From the NCBI GenBank assembly GCA_011605725.1, contig JAAOZP010000017.1, positions 62,001 through 126,000 of the forward strand: a DNA stretch of 64,000 nt, written 5' to 3'. The stretch is from Nitrososphaerota archaeon. Lineage in GTDB: Archaea > Thermoproteota > EX4484-205 > JAAOZP01. Both the position numbers and the translations under genes were made by a program. The notes below the pieces were generated by a model. It was not told the origin of the DNA. It did not search any database and saw only the letters and a program-made list of their open reading frames with translations. Below are positions 1 to 8,262 of the stretch, piece after piece. Within the stretch, counting starts at the first letter, position 1, and each line of letters begins with the position of its first letter.

Positions 1-575
1 CTGACGGGATATCTCGAGATCGGGGTTATCTGCGTATTGCCGTGGCCGGATTCTACGACAACACTCGTCGGAACCTTATGGGATATTGCAACCGCCAGGG
101 GCTGCGGGATTATCGTGGCTGCCGCAACATTATGCTCCTCCGAATCTATTCTCCTGTAGATGTCGAACAGTTTTTCATACATGTATCTCGGCGCGACTGC
201 TGACAGGGATGCTACAACGTAAAAACCGTTGAAGCCCTCCTCCTTAGGAGTGAATTCTCTCAACGCCATTCGGGAAACCTCTTCGACAACCTGCCAAGCT
301 CTAGTGTCATTCTTATCTATCACACCGTTTCTGAAAGGATAGACGAGTCTTGACGCCAAGTCTTCCCTTGCCTCCAGGTAGAGCGGGATATCCTTGCCGA
401 CTACAACCTCCTTACCCTCACCCATTATCCTAGTCATTATCGCATCCTTATCCGGAAAATACCCTCTGTTCTCCGTCAGCTCCGGTGTTTCCCCAAGCGA
501 GATCGGGCCATACTTGAAGAAACTAGTACCATAATCCATTCCCATTACGTGTGAACGCTTATACGCCTCGGACAA
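1..575 (-). CDS. crenactin (archaeal actin), 5' part, runs off the window
   Basis: Only the first ~191 codons are present; the gene continues beyond base 1. The translation carries the actin phosphate-1 loop (GMDYGTSFFKYGP) and, near residue 175, a phosphate-2-like VVVESGHGNTQITPIS. The order of blocks (N-terminal SEAYKR, RGYFPD, LVYPFRNGV, ATIIPQPLAVAI, ESGHGN) matches Pyrobaculum crenactin closely, as I recall that protein, so it is assigned to crenactin rather than to MreB or ParM. Crenactin forms double-stranded, actin-like filaments thought to act in cell shape. The first ATG (543-545) would cut off the N-terminal SEAYKRSHV segment, which aligns with the SDAYR segment of the family; the in-frame TTG at 573-575 keeps it, with a stop three codons further upstream, so TTG is taken as the start. 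Arcadin partner genes are not recognisable nearby. Confidence 0.85.
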   Translation of the reverse strand, partial: MSEAYKRSHVMGMDYGTSFFKYGPISLGETPELTENRGYFPDKDAIMTRIMGEGKEVVVGKDIPLYLEAREDLASRLVYPFRNGVIDKNDTRAWQVVEEVSRMALREFTPKEEGFNGFYVVASLSAVAPRYMYEKLFDIYRRIDSEEHNVAAATIIPQPLAVAISHKVPTSVVVESGHGNTQITPISRYPV

Positions 576-600
576 TTCTCTTCACACTCTACTACCTATA

Positions 601-613
601 CTCCTTTTTAAAC
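601..613 (-). promoter_or_regulatory. TATA box of the crenactin gene
   Basis: On the minus strand the run TTTAAATGGTTTAAAAAGG ends about 26-32 bases before the TTG start at 575, the spacing expected for an archaeal box A. This implies a leaderless or very short-leader transcript. It is seen in the sequence; its use is inferred. Confidence 0.5.
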
Positions 614-703
614 CATTTAAAAAAGGTAATGGGCGGAGCCTCCTAGCTTACCAACCCCCCCTAGCCGTCCTTTAAAAACCTTATAAGACAATGGTTCAGC
701 AAG

Positions 704-1225
704 CTAAATACCCAGTAGGCTTCTAAGCATTTCTGAAACAGTCCTACTTCTAACCGTTTTCCCGGAAAGAATCTTTGAAGCCAGGTTCATCCCCCTGTTT
801 GGTTTGAAAAGCCTGTAGGAGAAAGTGGCGACCCCCTTATCGGGATAGGTTGAAACCCTGACTCCAACCCCCTCAACATAAAAGTTTTCACCCATTCCTT
901 GAAGATGCTCGATACTACCCTTGACAGTAAAGTAGACTTCAACATAATCGCATAATTCAAGAATAGTGTTAACAATACTGTCAGCGATCAACGGGCTTCT
1001 TAAACCGGTGAAATGGAGTGAAACGTGAAGGGTTTTCTCAAGCTCCTCCTCATGGAAAAGCGTCATGCTGAAACCCTCGTAAACCTCCGTCCGGAGCCTT
1101 GTAGAAACATGTTTAGAAATCTTCTTAAGAGCTTCGATAAGCAATCGCCAGTATCCGGCTTGCTCCTTGCCAAAATAAGCCTCCACCCTCATGAAATACT
1201 CCTGTTTCTCCGGCTGGCTGGCCAT
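704..1225 (-). CDS. conserved-looking protein of unknown function, 173 aa
   Basis: An intact 173-codon frame of mixed alpha/beta composition. It has no signal peptide, membrane segment or recognisable catalytic motif. The N-terminal half is charged and helical (YWRLLIEALKKISKHV), the middle has alternating hydrophobic residues suggesting strands, and the C-terminus is basic (KTVRSRTVSEMLRSL). A TATA-like GTTTTAAATC on the minus strand about 25-35 bases before the ATG at 1225 supports this start. It lies upstream of the crenactin gene in the same direction with a 128-base gap that holds a separate crenactin promoter, so the two are probably separate transcripts. Its length is in the range of crenactin-associated arcadins, but I see no motif that would justify that name. 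Confidence 0.7.
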   Translation of the reverse strand: MASQPEKQEYFMRVEAYFGKEQAGYWRLLIEALKKISKHVSTRLRTEVYEGFSMTLFHEEELEKTLHVSLHFTGLRSPLIADSIVNTILELCDYVEVYFTVKGSIEHLQGMGENFYVEGVGVRVSTYPDKGVATFSYRLFKPNRGMNLASKILSGKTVRSRTVSEMLRSLLGI

Positions 1226-1247
1226 CAGCCTGATGACTCTAACAGAA

Positions 1248-1260
1248 GGAGATTTAAAAC
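1248..1260 (-). promoter_or_regulatory. TATA box of the 173-aa gene
   Basis: GTTTTAAATCTCC on the minus strand lies about 25-35 bases before the ATG at 1225, so the transcript would begin next to the start codon. Confidence 0.4.
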
Positions 1261-1278
1261 ATTATCTGCACCATCTAC

Positions 1279-1437
1279 TTAATCCTCCTGCCACTGAAAA
1301 CAGCTTACCAACAGCCTTCTCCAGTTTTCCCAGGTCCATCCGTATTTAATCTGCACGCGAAAAGGATATAGAATCGGAATTCCGTAAACGGTCGTCAACG
1401 GGGTTTCAACCGTAGACGCGAATCCTAGCAGCGCCAT
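1279..1437 (-). CDS. possible small gene, 52 aa, unknown
   Basis: A short frame from ATG (1435-1437) to TAA reads MALLGFASTVETPLTTVYG, then a hydrophobic-aromatic tail with KYGWTWENWRRLL. The frame stays open 8 codons upstream of the ATG. Codon choice and the Trp/Tyr-rich tail look more protein-like than random intergenic DNA, and an N-terminal hydrophobic stretch could be a membrane anchor. No ribosome site or clear promoter stands out. It may be a remnant of a longer secreted or membrane protein. I do not recognise it. Confidence 0.3.
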   Translation of the reverse strand: MALLGFASTVETPLTTVYGIPILYPFRVQIKYGWTWENWRRLLVSCFQWQED

Positions 1438-1546
1438 CGTAAGGCTCAGCCTCTCGACGAATAATTATTTGTTGTGTAGTATCGTCGTTAATGCCGGAGT
1501 AAAATTATGATTAGCTCTTAATACTTGTGAAGCCGAGTAGGTTGGC

Positions 1547-1558
1547 TAGCGCGCGCTA
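1547..1558. repeat. 12-base perfect palindrome TAGCGCGCGCTA
   Basis: The sequence equals its own reverse complement. Variants of the same motif recur in other non-coding stretches: TAGTGCGCGCTA at 13475-13486, CGCGCGCTA at 33247-33255, GCGCGCTA at 34697-34704, AGCGCGCT at 28023-28030 and TAGTGCGCTA at 57744-57753. In DNA of this moderate GC content such runs should be uncommon. The role is unknown. Confidence 0.4.
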
Positions 1559-1730
1559 ATCCAGGCTTCCAGGATTTTTAAGAATAGTAGTCGCAAGAAC
1601 ACGTTGACAAACAAGAATAATAGCGCTCTAGAGCAATACTCTAACGATGTTTTTACCGTGAAAACGGCAATTCTTAAGTATCAACTAATGATTTATTGAC
1701 ATCCACTTATATTTAAACTAGGGGTTCTCC

Positions 1731-1771
1731 GGTTTTCCAAGATCCTTTTTGACACCACTCTCTGGAAAACC
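1731..1771 (+). promoter_or_regulatory. inverted repeat in the leader of the ABC importer operon
   Basis: GGTTTTCCA at 1731-1739 and TGGAAAACC at 1763-1771 form a perfect 9-bp inverted repeat with a 23-base spacer. It sits just downstream of a TATA-like TTATATTTAAAC and about 55 bases before the permease start. It could be a DNA operator or an RNA hairpin in the leader. A second TATA-like TTTTAAAC at about 1789-1797 lies between the repeat and the start. Confidence 0.4.
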
Positions 1772-1824
1772 TAGGCTGAACCATAAAGGTTTTAAACACT
1801 GAGTTTTCGAATGGGTGCTAGAGC

Positions 1825-3498
1825 TTGCCAGCCGTCGAAACCAGGAAAACTATCGGGTTGAAAAAGGTATGGAGCAGGATTATCGCTCGGCTGGACAAGC
1901 TTTCCGAGAAAAAAACAGTCGTGTACTCTCTTTACTTCGCTTCAATAATATTCTTCCTCGGAATCATTCTCCTCCCCTCTCTGCTCGGAATCCTGCTTAA
2001 GCTTGATACAGCCATGAGCGTGTTGTCAGATCCAGAACTACTGAAGAGATCTTTTTCAGCAATCTTCTCCTCTGTAATCTTGGCCAGCATAGTCTCGGTT
2101 CTGGATGTGGTAACCGGGTTGCCCCTGGCCTGGGTTATTGCCAGGAAGAAATACCGATGGTTAAGCATCGTAGACTCTCTCGTGGACTTTCCTCTTATAG
2201 TCCCCACGGTAATACTTGGTTATTCGACGCTCCTCCTCTGGTGCGAGGAAACACCTTTCTCCATCATCGGTTTTAACGGTATTTCACCAGGTTTCATAAC
2301 TGTTTTACTCCTTCATTTCGCCTTCTCCTACCCTGTGGTTGTAAGGATTCTCGTCGGCAAGCTTCTTGACATAGAAGCTACGTACGAGGTTGCCGCCAGA
2401 ACTCTTGGCGCATGCTCCTTCACCACGGCGAGGACAATAACGATACCCATGCTTAAATCCGGAATAATCGCTTCATTAATCCTGTCTTTCGCAAGATCGC
2501 TCTCTGAAACCGGGGCGACCATAATGGTTGCAGGAAGTTTTGAAAACGGCCCAGTGTTCATAAAGAAATCAATAGATGCGGGACTAGTTCCCCCCATGGT
2601 TTTCGTAAGCCTCGTCCTAATAGTTTTCTCAATACTGATACTAGCGGGTTTGAGACTGTTCGGCTTCAAGTTGAAAATACCCTTTAGGAAGTCTTACAGA
2701 ATCGAGGCAGCTTTAAGCGTGGAGCGCGTCACCCGCCTTAGAGACGCGTCTGCAATAATCATCTTCCTGTTTCTCGTCTTCTTACCCGCTTGCTTCATGG
2801 TCCTATCCAGAATGCATTTAATGCTTTCCAGCAGCTTGCTGGGAGAAATTTTCACCCTCCAAGGAGCATGGTTCACATACTGGGTGAGCGTGCTGAACTC
2901 TTACGTAATAGGCTTCTTGACAACTTTAATCAACATTGTGTTCACCCTGCCGATGGCGACGATAATCGTCAGGAGAAAACTTGGAGGCTTGGTTTCAAGA
3001 ACTCTGGAGGCTTTAAGCACAACGTCCATAATAATGCCCTCAGTCGCCCTAGGGGTTTCACTGAGCCTCTTCTGGGGAACCACAGGGGTATCGGATTTCA
3101 TTCTTGTTCTCCTAGCACACCTGTGTATCACCTACCCCTACATGGTTTCAACAATGGTTTCAGTTCTAGAAGATATTCCGGTGGAGCTTGAGGAAGCTGG
3201 AAGAACTCTTGGGGGCACGCCTTTCAAAGTCTTTAGGTCAATCGTGCTTCCGGTAGCGAAGTACTCCTTCCTCTCCGGGGTAATTCTCACCTTCACGAGA
3301 AGCGTGAACGAAACCGGCGCTACCTTAGCGGTTTCAAAAACGTTTAAAACAGTGTCAGTATTGCTGGTTGAATGGGTTAAGGCGCCAGGGATGAAGGTTG
3401 AAGCCGGCGCCGGCACTATGGTGCTCATGCTTCTCTCAATAATCCTCCTCGTAATCTTCAGATACATCTACACGAAGGGGGGTGGCGGGGTTGCCTAA
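1825..3498 (+). CDS. ABC importer permease, two fused permease domains
   Basis: This is a membrane protein with about 12 hydrophobic helices in two homologous halves, like the fused permeases of the ThiP/iron(III)/CysT-CysW families. Each half carries the cytoplasmic EAA loop that contacts an ATPase: YEVAARTLGA near residue 186 and LEEAGRTLGG near residue 455. A fused permease forms the whole membrane channel in one chain. The start is a TTG; no better start lies near, and the N-terminal KKVWSRIIARLDK is a plausible cytoplasmic lead. The stop overlaps the first ATPase gene by 17 bases, so the genes are co-transcribed. No substrate-binding protein gene is in the operon. The substrate cannot be read from the permease; an oxyanion, metal or thiamine-like solute is possible. 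Confidence 0.85.
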   Translation: MPAVETRKTIGLKKVWSRIIARLDKLSEKKTVVYSLYFASIIFFLGIILLPSLLGILLKLDTAMSVLSDPELLKRSFSAIFSSVILASIVSVLDVVTGLPLAWVIARKKYRWLSIVDSLVDFPLIVPTVILGYSTLLLWCEETPFSIIGFNGISPGFITVLLLHFAFSYPVVVRILVGKLLDIEATYEVAARTLGACSFTTARTITIPMLKSGIIASLILSFARSLSETGATIMVAGSFENGPVFIKKSIDAGLVPPMVFVSLVLIVFSILILAGLRLFGFKLKIPFRKSYRIEAALSVERVTRLRDASAIIIFLFLVFLPACFMVLSRMHLMLSSSLLGEIFTLQGAWFTYWVSVLNSYVIGFLTTLINIVFTLPMATIIVRRKLGGLVSRTLEALSTTSIIMPSVALGVSLSLFWGTTGVSDFILVLLAHLCITYPYMVSTMVSVLEDIPVELEEAGRTLGGTPFKVFRSIVLPVAKYSFLSGVILTFTRSVNETGATLAVSKTFKTVSVLLVEWVKAPGMKVEAGAGTMVLMLLSIILLVIFRYIYTKGGGGVA

Positions 3499-4585
3499 AG
3501 TCGTGTTGGAAAAAGTTTCTAAAAAGTTTGGAAGAATCACCGCTTTAAATGAGATAAATCTGATGCTTGAGGATGGAGAATACAGTTGTATCCTGGGCCC
3601 CACCGGAAGCGGTAAGACCACTCTTCTCAAGATCATAGCAGGACTTGTAGAACCGGATTCCGGCGATGTTTACATAGATGGTAGGCGGGTTACTGGAACA
3701 CCGGCTGAAACAAGAAACGCTGTCTACATGCATCAAAACTACGCCCTCTTCCCCCACTTAACAGTCAGCCAGAACATAATCTTCGGCCTAACGGCAAGGG
3801 GTTTCAGTGAAGAGGATGCCAGGAGAAAGGTTTCCGAGGTTCTTGAAATAGTTAGGCTCAGAGAATGGGCAGACGCCTATCCGAGAGAACTCAGTGGAGG
3901 GATGCAGCAGAGAGCCGCCTTAGCAAGGTGCTTAGCAACCGGGGCACGGCTCCTACTTCTGGATGAGCCTCTGGGCGCGCTTGACGCCAGGCTTAGGCTG
4001 GAGGTTAGAAGAGAGCTGAGCAGAATAGCTGAGGAGCTTAACCTCACAGTGGTTCACGTTACCCACGACCAATCGGAAGCCCTGTCTCTCGCAGACAGGT
4101 TAATCCTCATGAGGAATGGGAAAATCGTCCAGGCGGGTCCTCCCGAGGAAGTCTACTTTAAGCCCAACAGTATTTTTTCAGCGTATTTCGTAGGGGAAAG
4201 CATTTTCCTTGAAGGCATTATTAGGAGTGTTAATGGGCGAAACGTCACGCTGGAGCTTAAAAACGGCATGGCTATCGAAGCATTGTCCGATGACAGTTTC
4301 AACATGGGAGAGCTGGCTGTAGCTGCCGTAAGATGTGAAGACATTGAGGTGGGTGGAGGACCGTTAACAGGAAGCCTTAAAGAAGTCAACTTTCTCGGCA
4401 GCTTCGCAAAGCTGGTTTTCGAGCTGCCAAGAGGGTTGAAAATAATCGTGAACATACCGTTGTCAAGATTCATAAAGGAGGAGTTCAGGATTGGAGCAAG
4501 TTTCCAGCTGTCAATACCTAGGGAAAAAGTCCACCTGTTTAAGCCGCCTTCCAAGGGTTTGGCTGGAGAGATTGAGGCTGTCTGA
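3482..4585 (+). CDS. ABC importer ATPase 1 (PotA/ModC/CysA type)
   Basis: The N-terminal nucleotide-binding domain has Walker A GPTGSGKTT (residues ~39-47), signature LSGGMQQR (~137-144), Walker B LLLLDEP (~158-164) and the switch His in VTHDQ (~193-197). A C-terminal TOBE-like beta domain (about 240-360) is typical of importers of oxyanions, polyamines, sugars or iron. The protein powers the fused permease encoded just upstream and pairs with the different ATPase downstream. The GTG start overlaps the end of the permease gene; an in-frame TTG at 3491 is an alternative. All catalytic residues appear intact. Confidence 0.88.
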   Translation: MAGLPKVVLEKVSKKFGRITALNEINLMLEDGEYSCILGPTGSGKTTLLKIIAGLVEPDSGDVYIDGRRVTGTPAETRNAVYMHQNYALFPHLTVSQNIIFGLTARGFSEEDARRKVSEVLEIVRLREWADAYPRELSGGMQQRAALARCLATGARLLLLDEPLGALDARLRLEVRRELSRIAEELNLTVVHVTHDQSEALSLADRLILMRNGKIVQAGPPEEVYFKPNSIFSAYFVGESIFLEGIIRSVNGRNVTLELKNGMAIEALSDDSFNMGELAVAAVRCEDIEVGGGPLTGSLKEVNFLGSFAKLVFELPRGLKIIVNIPLSRFIKEEFRIGASFQLSIPREKVHLFKPPSKGLAGEIEAV

Positions 4586-4587
4586 AA

Positions 4588-5664
4588 ATGCCCAGCGTTA
4601 AAGTTGAGAGTGTCACGAAAAGATTCGGAGGATTTACCGCCCTAGAGAAAGTGAGTATAAACATTGAGGATAGGGAGTATGTCTCCATAATAGGTCCTTC
4701 AGGATGTGGCAAAACAACTTTACTGAGAATAATTGCAGGCATAATACGTGATTACGAGGGCCATGTTTACGTTGATGGGAGGCTTTTCGACAGTGAGCCT
4801 CTGGAGAAGAGGGGAATAGGATACGTGTTCCAAAACATTGCTTTATTTCCAAACATGAATGTTGGTGGAAACGTTTCTTACAGTCCCAGGGCTAAGGGGT
4901 TGGATAAGAGCGTTGTGAGAACAACCACCATAGAGATGCTTGAGCTTATGAAACTGACGGAACGCTACTACGATTACCCGAGGTCTTTAAGCGGGGGAAT
5001 GCAGCAGAAGACAGCTTTAGCTAGGGCATTAGCATCAAACGCTAGGCTCCTGCTACTGGACGAGCCGCTCTCGCTCTTAGACTTGAAAGTTAGGACTGAG
5101 CTAAGATACGAGCTTAGAAGAATAGTTAAAGATCTTGGATTAACAGCGATCCATGTAACTCACGACCAGGAGGAGGCCATGGCTATCTCAGATAGGATAA
5201 TAGTTATGAGGAGGGCTCGCGTCGTTGAAGACGGCACCCCGTTAGACCTTTACCTTCATCCCAAGAGGATCTTCACAGCCTACTTCCTTGGCGAATCCAA
5301 TATTTTCGAAGGAAACGTTGCTGAGGCTGATGAAGACACGGTTTCGATCGATGTTGGAAGCCTTTTGATCAAGGCTAGGAATACGGGGTTCCAGACTGGG
5401 GAGAGGGTCGTAGCGATGTTGAGGCCTGAGCTGGTTGAGCTTGGGGGAGATATTAACGCAAGGGTTTTGAAGAAAACGATAGAGGGATTGTTCAGCCGGA
5501 TTATCCTAGATGTTAACGGAATCAAGATAATTATTAAGCAACCATACTCGATTGTTTCAGGGATAGGTGAAGGCTCTTATGTAAAGATAAGGCTTCCTGA
5601 GAAGCATATTCTAGTTTATAAGTATCCAGGGAGAGACTTATATAGCGAGCTCTCGCTCTATTAG
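4588..5664 (+). CDS. ABC importer ATPase 2 (PotA/ModC/CysA type)
   Basis: This is a second ATPase of the same family, 358 aa, with Walker A GPSGCGKTT (~36-44), signature LSGGMQQK (~134-141), Walker B LLLLDEP (~155-161), VTHDQEEA and a C-terminal TOBE-like region. It starts with ATG two bases after the stop of ATPase 1. Both ATPases look catalytically complete, so the importer probably uses an ATPase heterodimer on one fused permease chain, an unusual arrangement because this family normally uses two copies of one ATPase. The C-terminal domains of the two differ more than the catalytic cores. Confidence 0.88.
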   Translation: MPSVKVESVTKRFGGFTALEKVSINIEDREYVSIIGPSGCGKTTLLRIIAGIIRDYEGHVYVDGRLFDSEPLEKRGIGYVFQNIALFPNMNVGGNVSYSPRAKGLDKSVVRTTTIEMLELMKLTERYYDYPRSLSGGMQQKTALARALASNARLLLLDEPLSLLDLKVRTELRYELRRIVKDLGLTAIHVTHDQEEAMAISDRIIVMRRARVVEDGTPLDLYLHPKRIFTAYFLGESNIFEGNVAEADEDTVSIDVGSLLIKARNTGFQTGERVVAMLRPELVELGGDINARVLKKTIEGLFSRIILDVNGIKIIIKQPYSIVSGIGEGSYVKIRLPEKHILVYKYPGRDLYSELSLY

Positions 5665-5671
5665 GTTGAAA

Positions 5672-6358
5672 ATGCCGTACAGAGACATGGAAGAATGGCT
5701 TAAGGATAGGAGGAAGGCCAGGGTTCTGGATCTTCTGGCTTCCCACGCAGACAAAGTTTTTCAAGTAGTCGATGAGCTTCTGAAGATTACTAAGGCCTCC
5801 ATGAATGCTTTAGACTCAGAGGTAAAAACCGTATTTGCTAGACAGGACCAAATGGAAAGAGAAGCCGATTTCCTTAGGAGAAAGGTGATGGATGAGATTG
5901 CTAGAAGCGAGCTTCCACCGGATATGAAAAAATATTTCATGGAGCTTTCGAAGGAAGTCGACATGGTTGCGGACTATGCTCATGGGGCGGGCAGGATACT
6001 TACTTTCCTGCCTTTAAGCAGCTTGAAACACGGTATAAAGGATAAGATAGAGCAGATGTGCGTGAAGACTCGAGGATGCGCCTTAAACCTTAGAGACGCG
6101 TTGGCAGCGTTATCATCTATGGATTATGATAAAGCAGTTTACTTAAGCGATGAAGTTGAAAAAGGCGAGGAGGAGGTGGATATGCTTTTCACGGAAGCCA
6201 GAGGGATACTGTTAAACGAAGAATACTCTAATATGGATCCAAGGATACTGTTATTTCTTTCAAATTTTTTAAAGGAGATAGAGGATACGTGCGACAGATG
6301 CGAAGACTCCATAGACCACTTAAGAGTCCTTCTCGTAGGCCTAACTAAACCAATATGA
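5672..6358 (+). CDS. DUF47 / PhoU-like protein
   Basis: This is an all-helical protein of about 228 aa. It matches the DUF47 (TIGR00153) family of distant PhoU relatives through spaced acidic and charged residues in helical repeats, including QMEREADFLRRKVMDEI near residues 60-77 and EEVDMLFTEAR further on. PhoU proteins bind metal clusters and modulate phosphate uptake; DUF47 proteins usually sit beside Pit-type phosphate permeases. Here the gene follows the ABC ATPase by 7 bases and is the last gene of that operon, which hints that the ABC system may move phosphate or another oxyanion. ATG at 5672 is chosen; an in-frame TTG lies two codons upstream. It converges on the GTPase gene with 3 bases between stops. 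Confidence 0.8.
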   Translation: MPYRDMEEWLKDRRKARVLDLLASHADKVFQVVDELLKITKASMNALDSEVKTVFARQDQMEREADFLRRKVMDEIARSELPPDMKKYFMELSKEVDMVADYAHGAGRILTFLPLSSLKHGIKDKIEQMCVKTRGCALNLRDALAALSSMDYDKAVYLSDEVEKGEEEVDMLFTEARGILLNEEYSNMDPRILLFLSNFLKEIEDTCDRCEDSIDHLRVLLVGLTKPI

Positions 6359-6361
6359 ACG

Positions 6362-7939
6362 TTAGGCACCGATTTTCTTCACAACCCCGAGGCCTCTGGT
6401 TCTCCCCTCTCTGAAAATAAATGTGTCTCCAACCCTTATGTATTCAGGCCTCTTTATGAATTCAAACTCAACGATATCCGTGTCCCCAGTCCTTAGAGCT
6501 GGTTTCCTCATCCTGACTATTCTCGCAGCCTGCTTAACAGTCCTAGTCTGTATAACAGGCTCGTAGCCTAGCATTATGGTAGTCGGATGGTGCAGTATTC
6601 TAATTTCAGCAGTGAACCGTCTCACGGCATAGGCTTTAGCTCCAACATCAAGCAGAACCATTCCGGTCCTAATCTCATCATAGTCAACATTGGTTATTGC
6701 TAACGCGGCTATTTGGCCGGCAATAGCCTTTTCAACATGAACCCTGTTTACGTGAATAGACTTAACCCTTACTGTTCTAAAAGAACCGTCTTCGAAAGGC
6801 CCGAGTAGAAGCATCTCATCCCTCTTAACAATCCCCTGCTCGACAAGGCCGCCTACAACAAGGCCAACACCCTCTACATAAAACTTCTCATCGATAAAGC
6901 AGAGGGTTTCCATGTTGGACTTTTCAGCCCAGTCTGTTTTAGGTGGGAGAGCATTTAAAAAGGCTTTCAACTCAGCTAAACCTCTTCCAGTGATGTTTGA
7001 AACTAAAAATATCGGACAAACCCTAAGATGCGGCATCACTCTTGACGCAAGAGAAGCATCGCCACCGCTTTTAATCAGGAACGGTATCTTGTTAACGCCG
7101 GGAAGCTTTAGAATTGTTTCAATATCGTTAAGAGTTCTTGAGAGAACTTCCGGCGGGGTAATATCTATCTTAGTCACAACTATGAAGACAGGTATTTTCA
7201 GGGCAACGGATAACCCAAGGTGTTCCCTAAAAGTCCCTATTGGGCCAGCATTGCTTCCTACAACTATACAGACGTAATCAGGAAGATTACCGAGAATACC
7301 TCTTATAGTTGTTTTTAAATATTTTTCATGACCTGCTAAATCTATGAGAGAAATGATCTTTGAACCGTTCAGAAAAATTTTAGATTCATCGTAAGAACTC
7401 ATGGAATCGTTTATCGAACAACCTTTAGAGTCGAAACCTAGAAGGTGGATTGAAACCGAAGAGGATCTTCTAAACTTAATCTCATGAAGATATCTTGCAA
7501 CCATGCTCATTGCTGCACCATTACCATCATCGAGTCTACCAGATATTAACACTCCTTTTAACGTAGACTTCCCGGAGTCCACGTTTCCCAAGAGGGCTAC
7601 TGAGACCTGAACAGGTGGAAAATCCGTAGTTCTTCGCACGAGTACTTCAAACACTTTACCCCTTCTGCCTTTTTCAACCCTGGTAATCATACAGGAGGCG
7701 CCTATCGTTTTAGCTATAGTATCTAATGCCTTCAAAGACTCTTCTGCTTCTTCATCCGTAAGACCGACGGCTTCACCCTCATCACTTACCCCTATCTCGT
7801 AGAAAGCCTCGCCCCTGCCTTCGTTAAGCCTGTAATTCAACTGGGTGGCGAGCTGCTGAAGCCTCTTTTCATCACTCGGGTTCAGCAGAAGCTTATACTC
7901 TACGTTCCCCTCCTCTTTTTCTTTCTCCAAACTTTCCAC
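6362..7939 (-). CDS. GTPBP1-like translational GTPase
   Basis: This 525-aa EF-1alpha-related GTPase has G1 GNVDSGKST (residues 118-126), G3 DLAGHEKY and G4 TKID, followed by two beta-barrel domains (from about 330). The G1 form with a long N-terminal domain of ~115 residues places it in the archaeal/eukaryotic GTPBP1/2 family rather than EF-1alpha or SelB. GTPBP1 proteins interact with aminoacyl-tRNA and ribosomes and are linked to ribosome rescue and RNA decay in animals; the archaeal role is not established. The gene starts at ATG 7939. It is a single-gene unit facing reverse gyrase across a 323-base divergent intergenic region. Confidence 0.87.
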   Translation of the reverse strand: MESLEKEKEEGNVEYKLLLNPSDEKRLQQLATQLNYRLNEGRGEAFYEIGVSDEGEAVGLTDEEAEESLKALDTIAKTIGASCMITRVEKGRRGKVFEVLVRRTTDFPPVQVSVALLGNVDSGKSTLKGVLISGRLDDGNGAAMSMVARYLHEIKFRRSSSVSIHLLGFDSKGCSINDSMSSYDESKIFLNGSKIISLIDLAGHEKYLKTTIRGILGNLPDYVCIVVGSNAGPIGTFREHLGLSVALKIPVFIVVTKIDITPPEVLSRTLNDIETILKLPGVNKIPFLIKSGGDASLASRVMPHLRVCPIFLVSNITGRGLAELKAFLNALPPKTDWAEKSNMETLCFIDEKFYVEGVGLVVGGLVEQGIVKRDEMLLLGPFEDGSFRTVRVKSIHVNRVHVEKAIAGQIAALAITNVDYDEIRTGMVLLDVGAKAYAVRRFTAEIRILHHPTTIMLGYEPVIQTRTVKQAARIVRMRKPALRTGDTDIVEFEFIKRPEYIRVGDTFIFREGRTRGLGVVKKIGA

Positions 7940-8262
7940 TAGATTATTTAGGAAGTTAATTAACTTTATCGGTTGTTGCTTCCGGACATAAAAATAAGAG
8001 CATACGTTGATAGACAGGAACGGGGCTTTTTAATTTAACACGGTTATAATATTGCCGAATACCGTTGGAAAAACTTATGAACAGTTTAAGTAGAAAGGGC
8101 GGTGAAACGTGAGGAGAAGAGGGTCGAGGGATGTAAAAACAGATGACCTCAACTTACCCATCTGACTTCCTAGATTTTTAGCAAGTAGGATGAAAACATT
8201 TATTTTAAAAACGACAACAGGATGTTTAAAAAGATGGTTAAAGTCTGGGGAGGTTTAGAATA
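7940..8262. other. divergent intergenic region between the GTPase and reverse gyrase genes
   Basis: This region contains the outward promoters for both genes. For reverse gyrase a TATA-like TGTTTAAAAAG at 8222-8232 is about 35 bases before the ATG. A tiny frame at 8109-8165 (GTG start, 18 codons, ending DDLNLPI) follows a good ribosome site (GGCGGTGA) but is too short to call a gene. I see no tRNA or other structured RNA. Confidence 0.45.

Larger units (their letters stand above)
1226..1824. other. 600-base region without a confirmed gene
   Basis: Apart from the doubtful 52-aa frame, this region holds the TATA box of the 173-aa gene, a perfect 12-base palindrome at 1547-1558, a small hairpin at about 1656-1670 (ACCGT-GAAA-ACGG), a TATA-like TTATATTTAAAC at 1708-1719 and a 9-bp inverted repeat at 1731-1771 in front of the ABC operon. 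I see no tRNA or other structured RNA. Confidence 0.5.

Noticed and set aside
1825..2000. Second plus-strand frame overlapping the start of the permease
   Set aside because: It has no homology or start signal and is a shadow of the permease frame.
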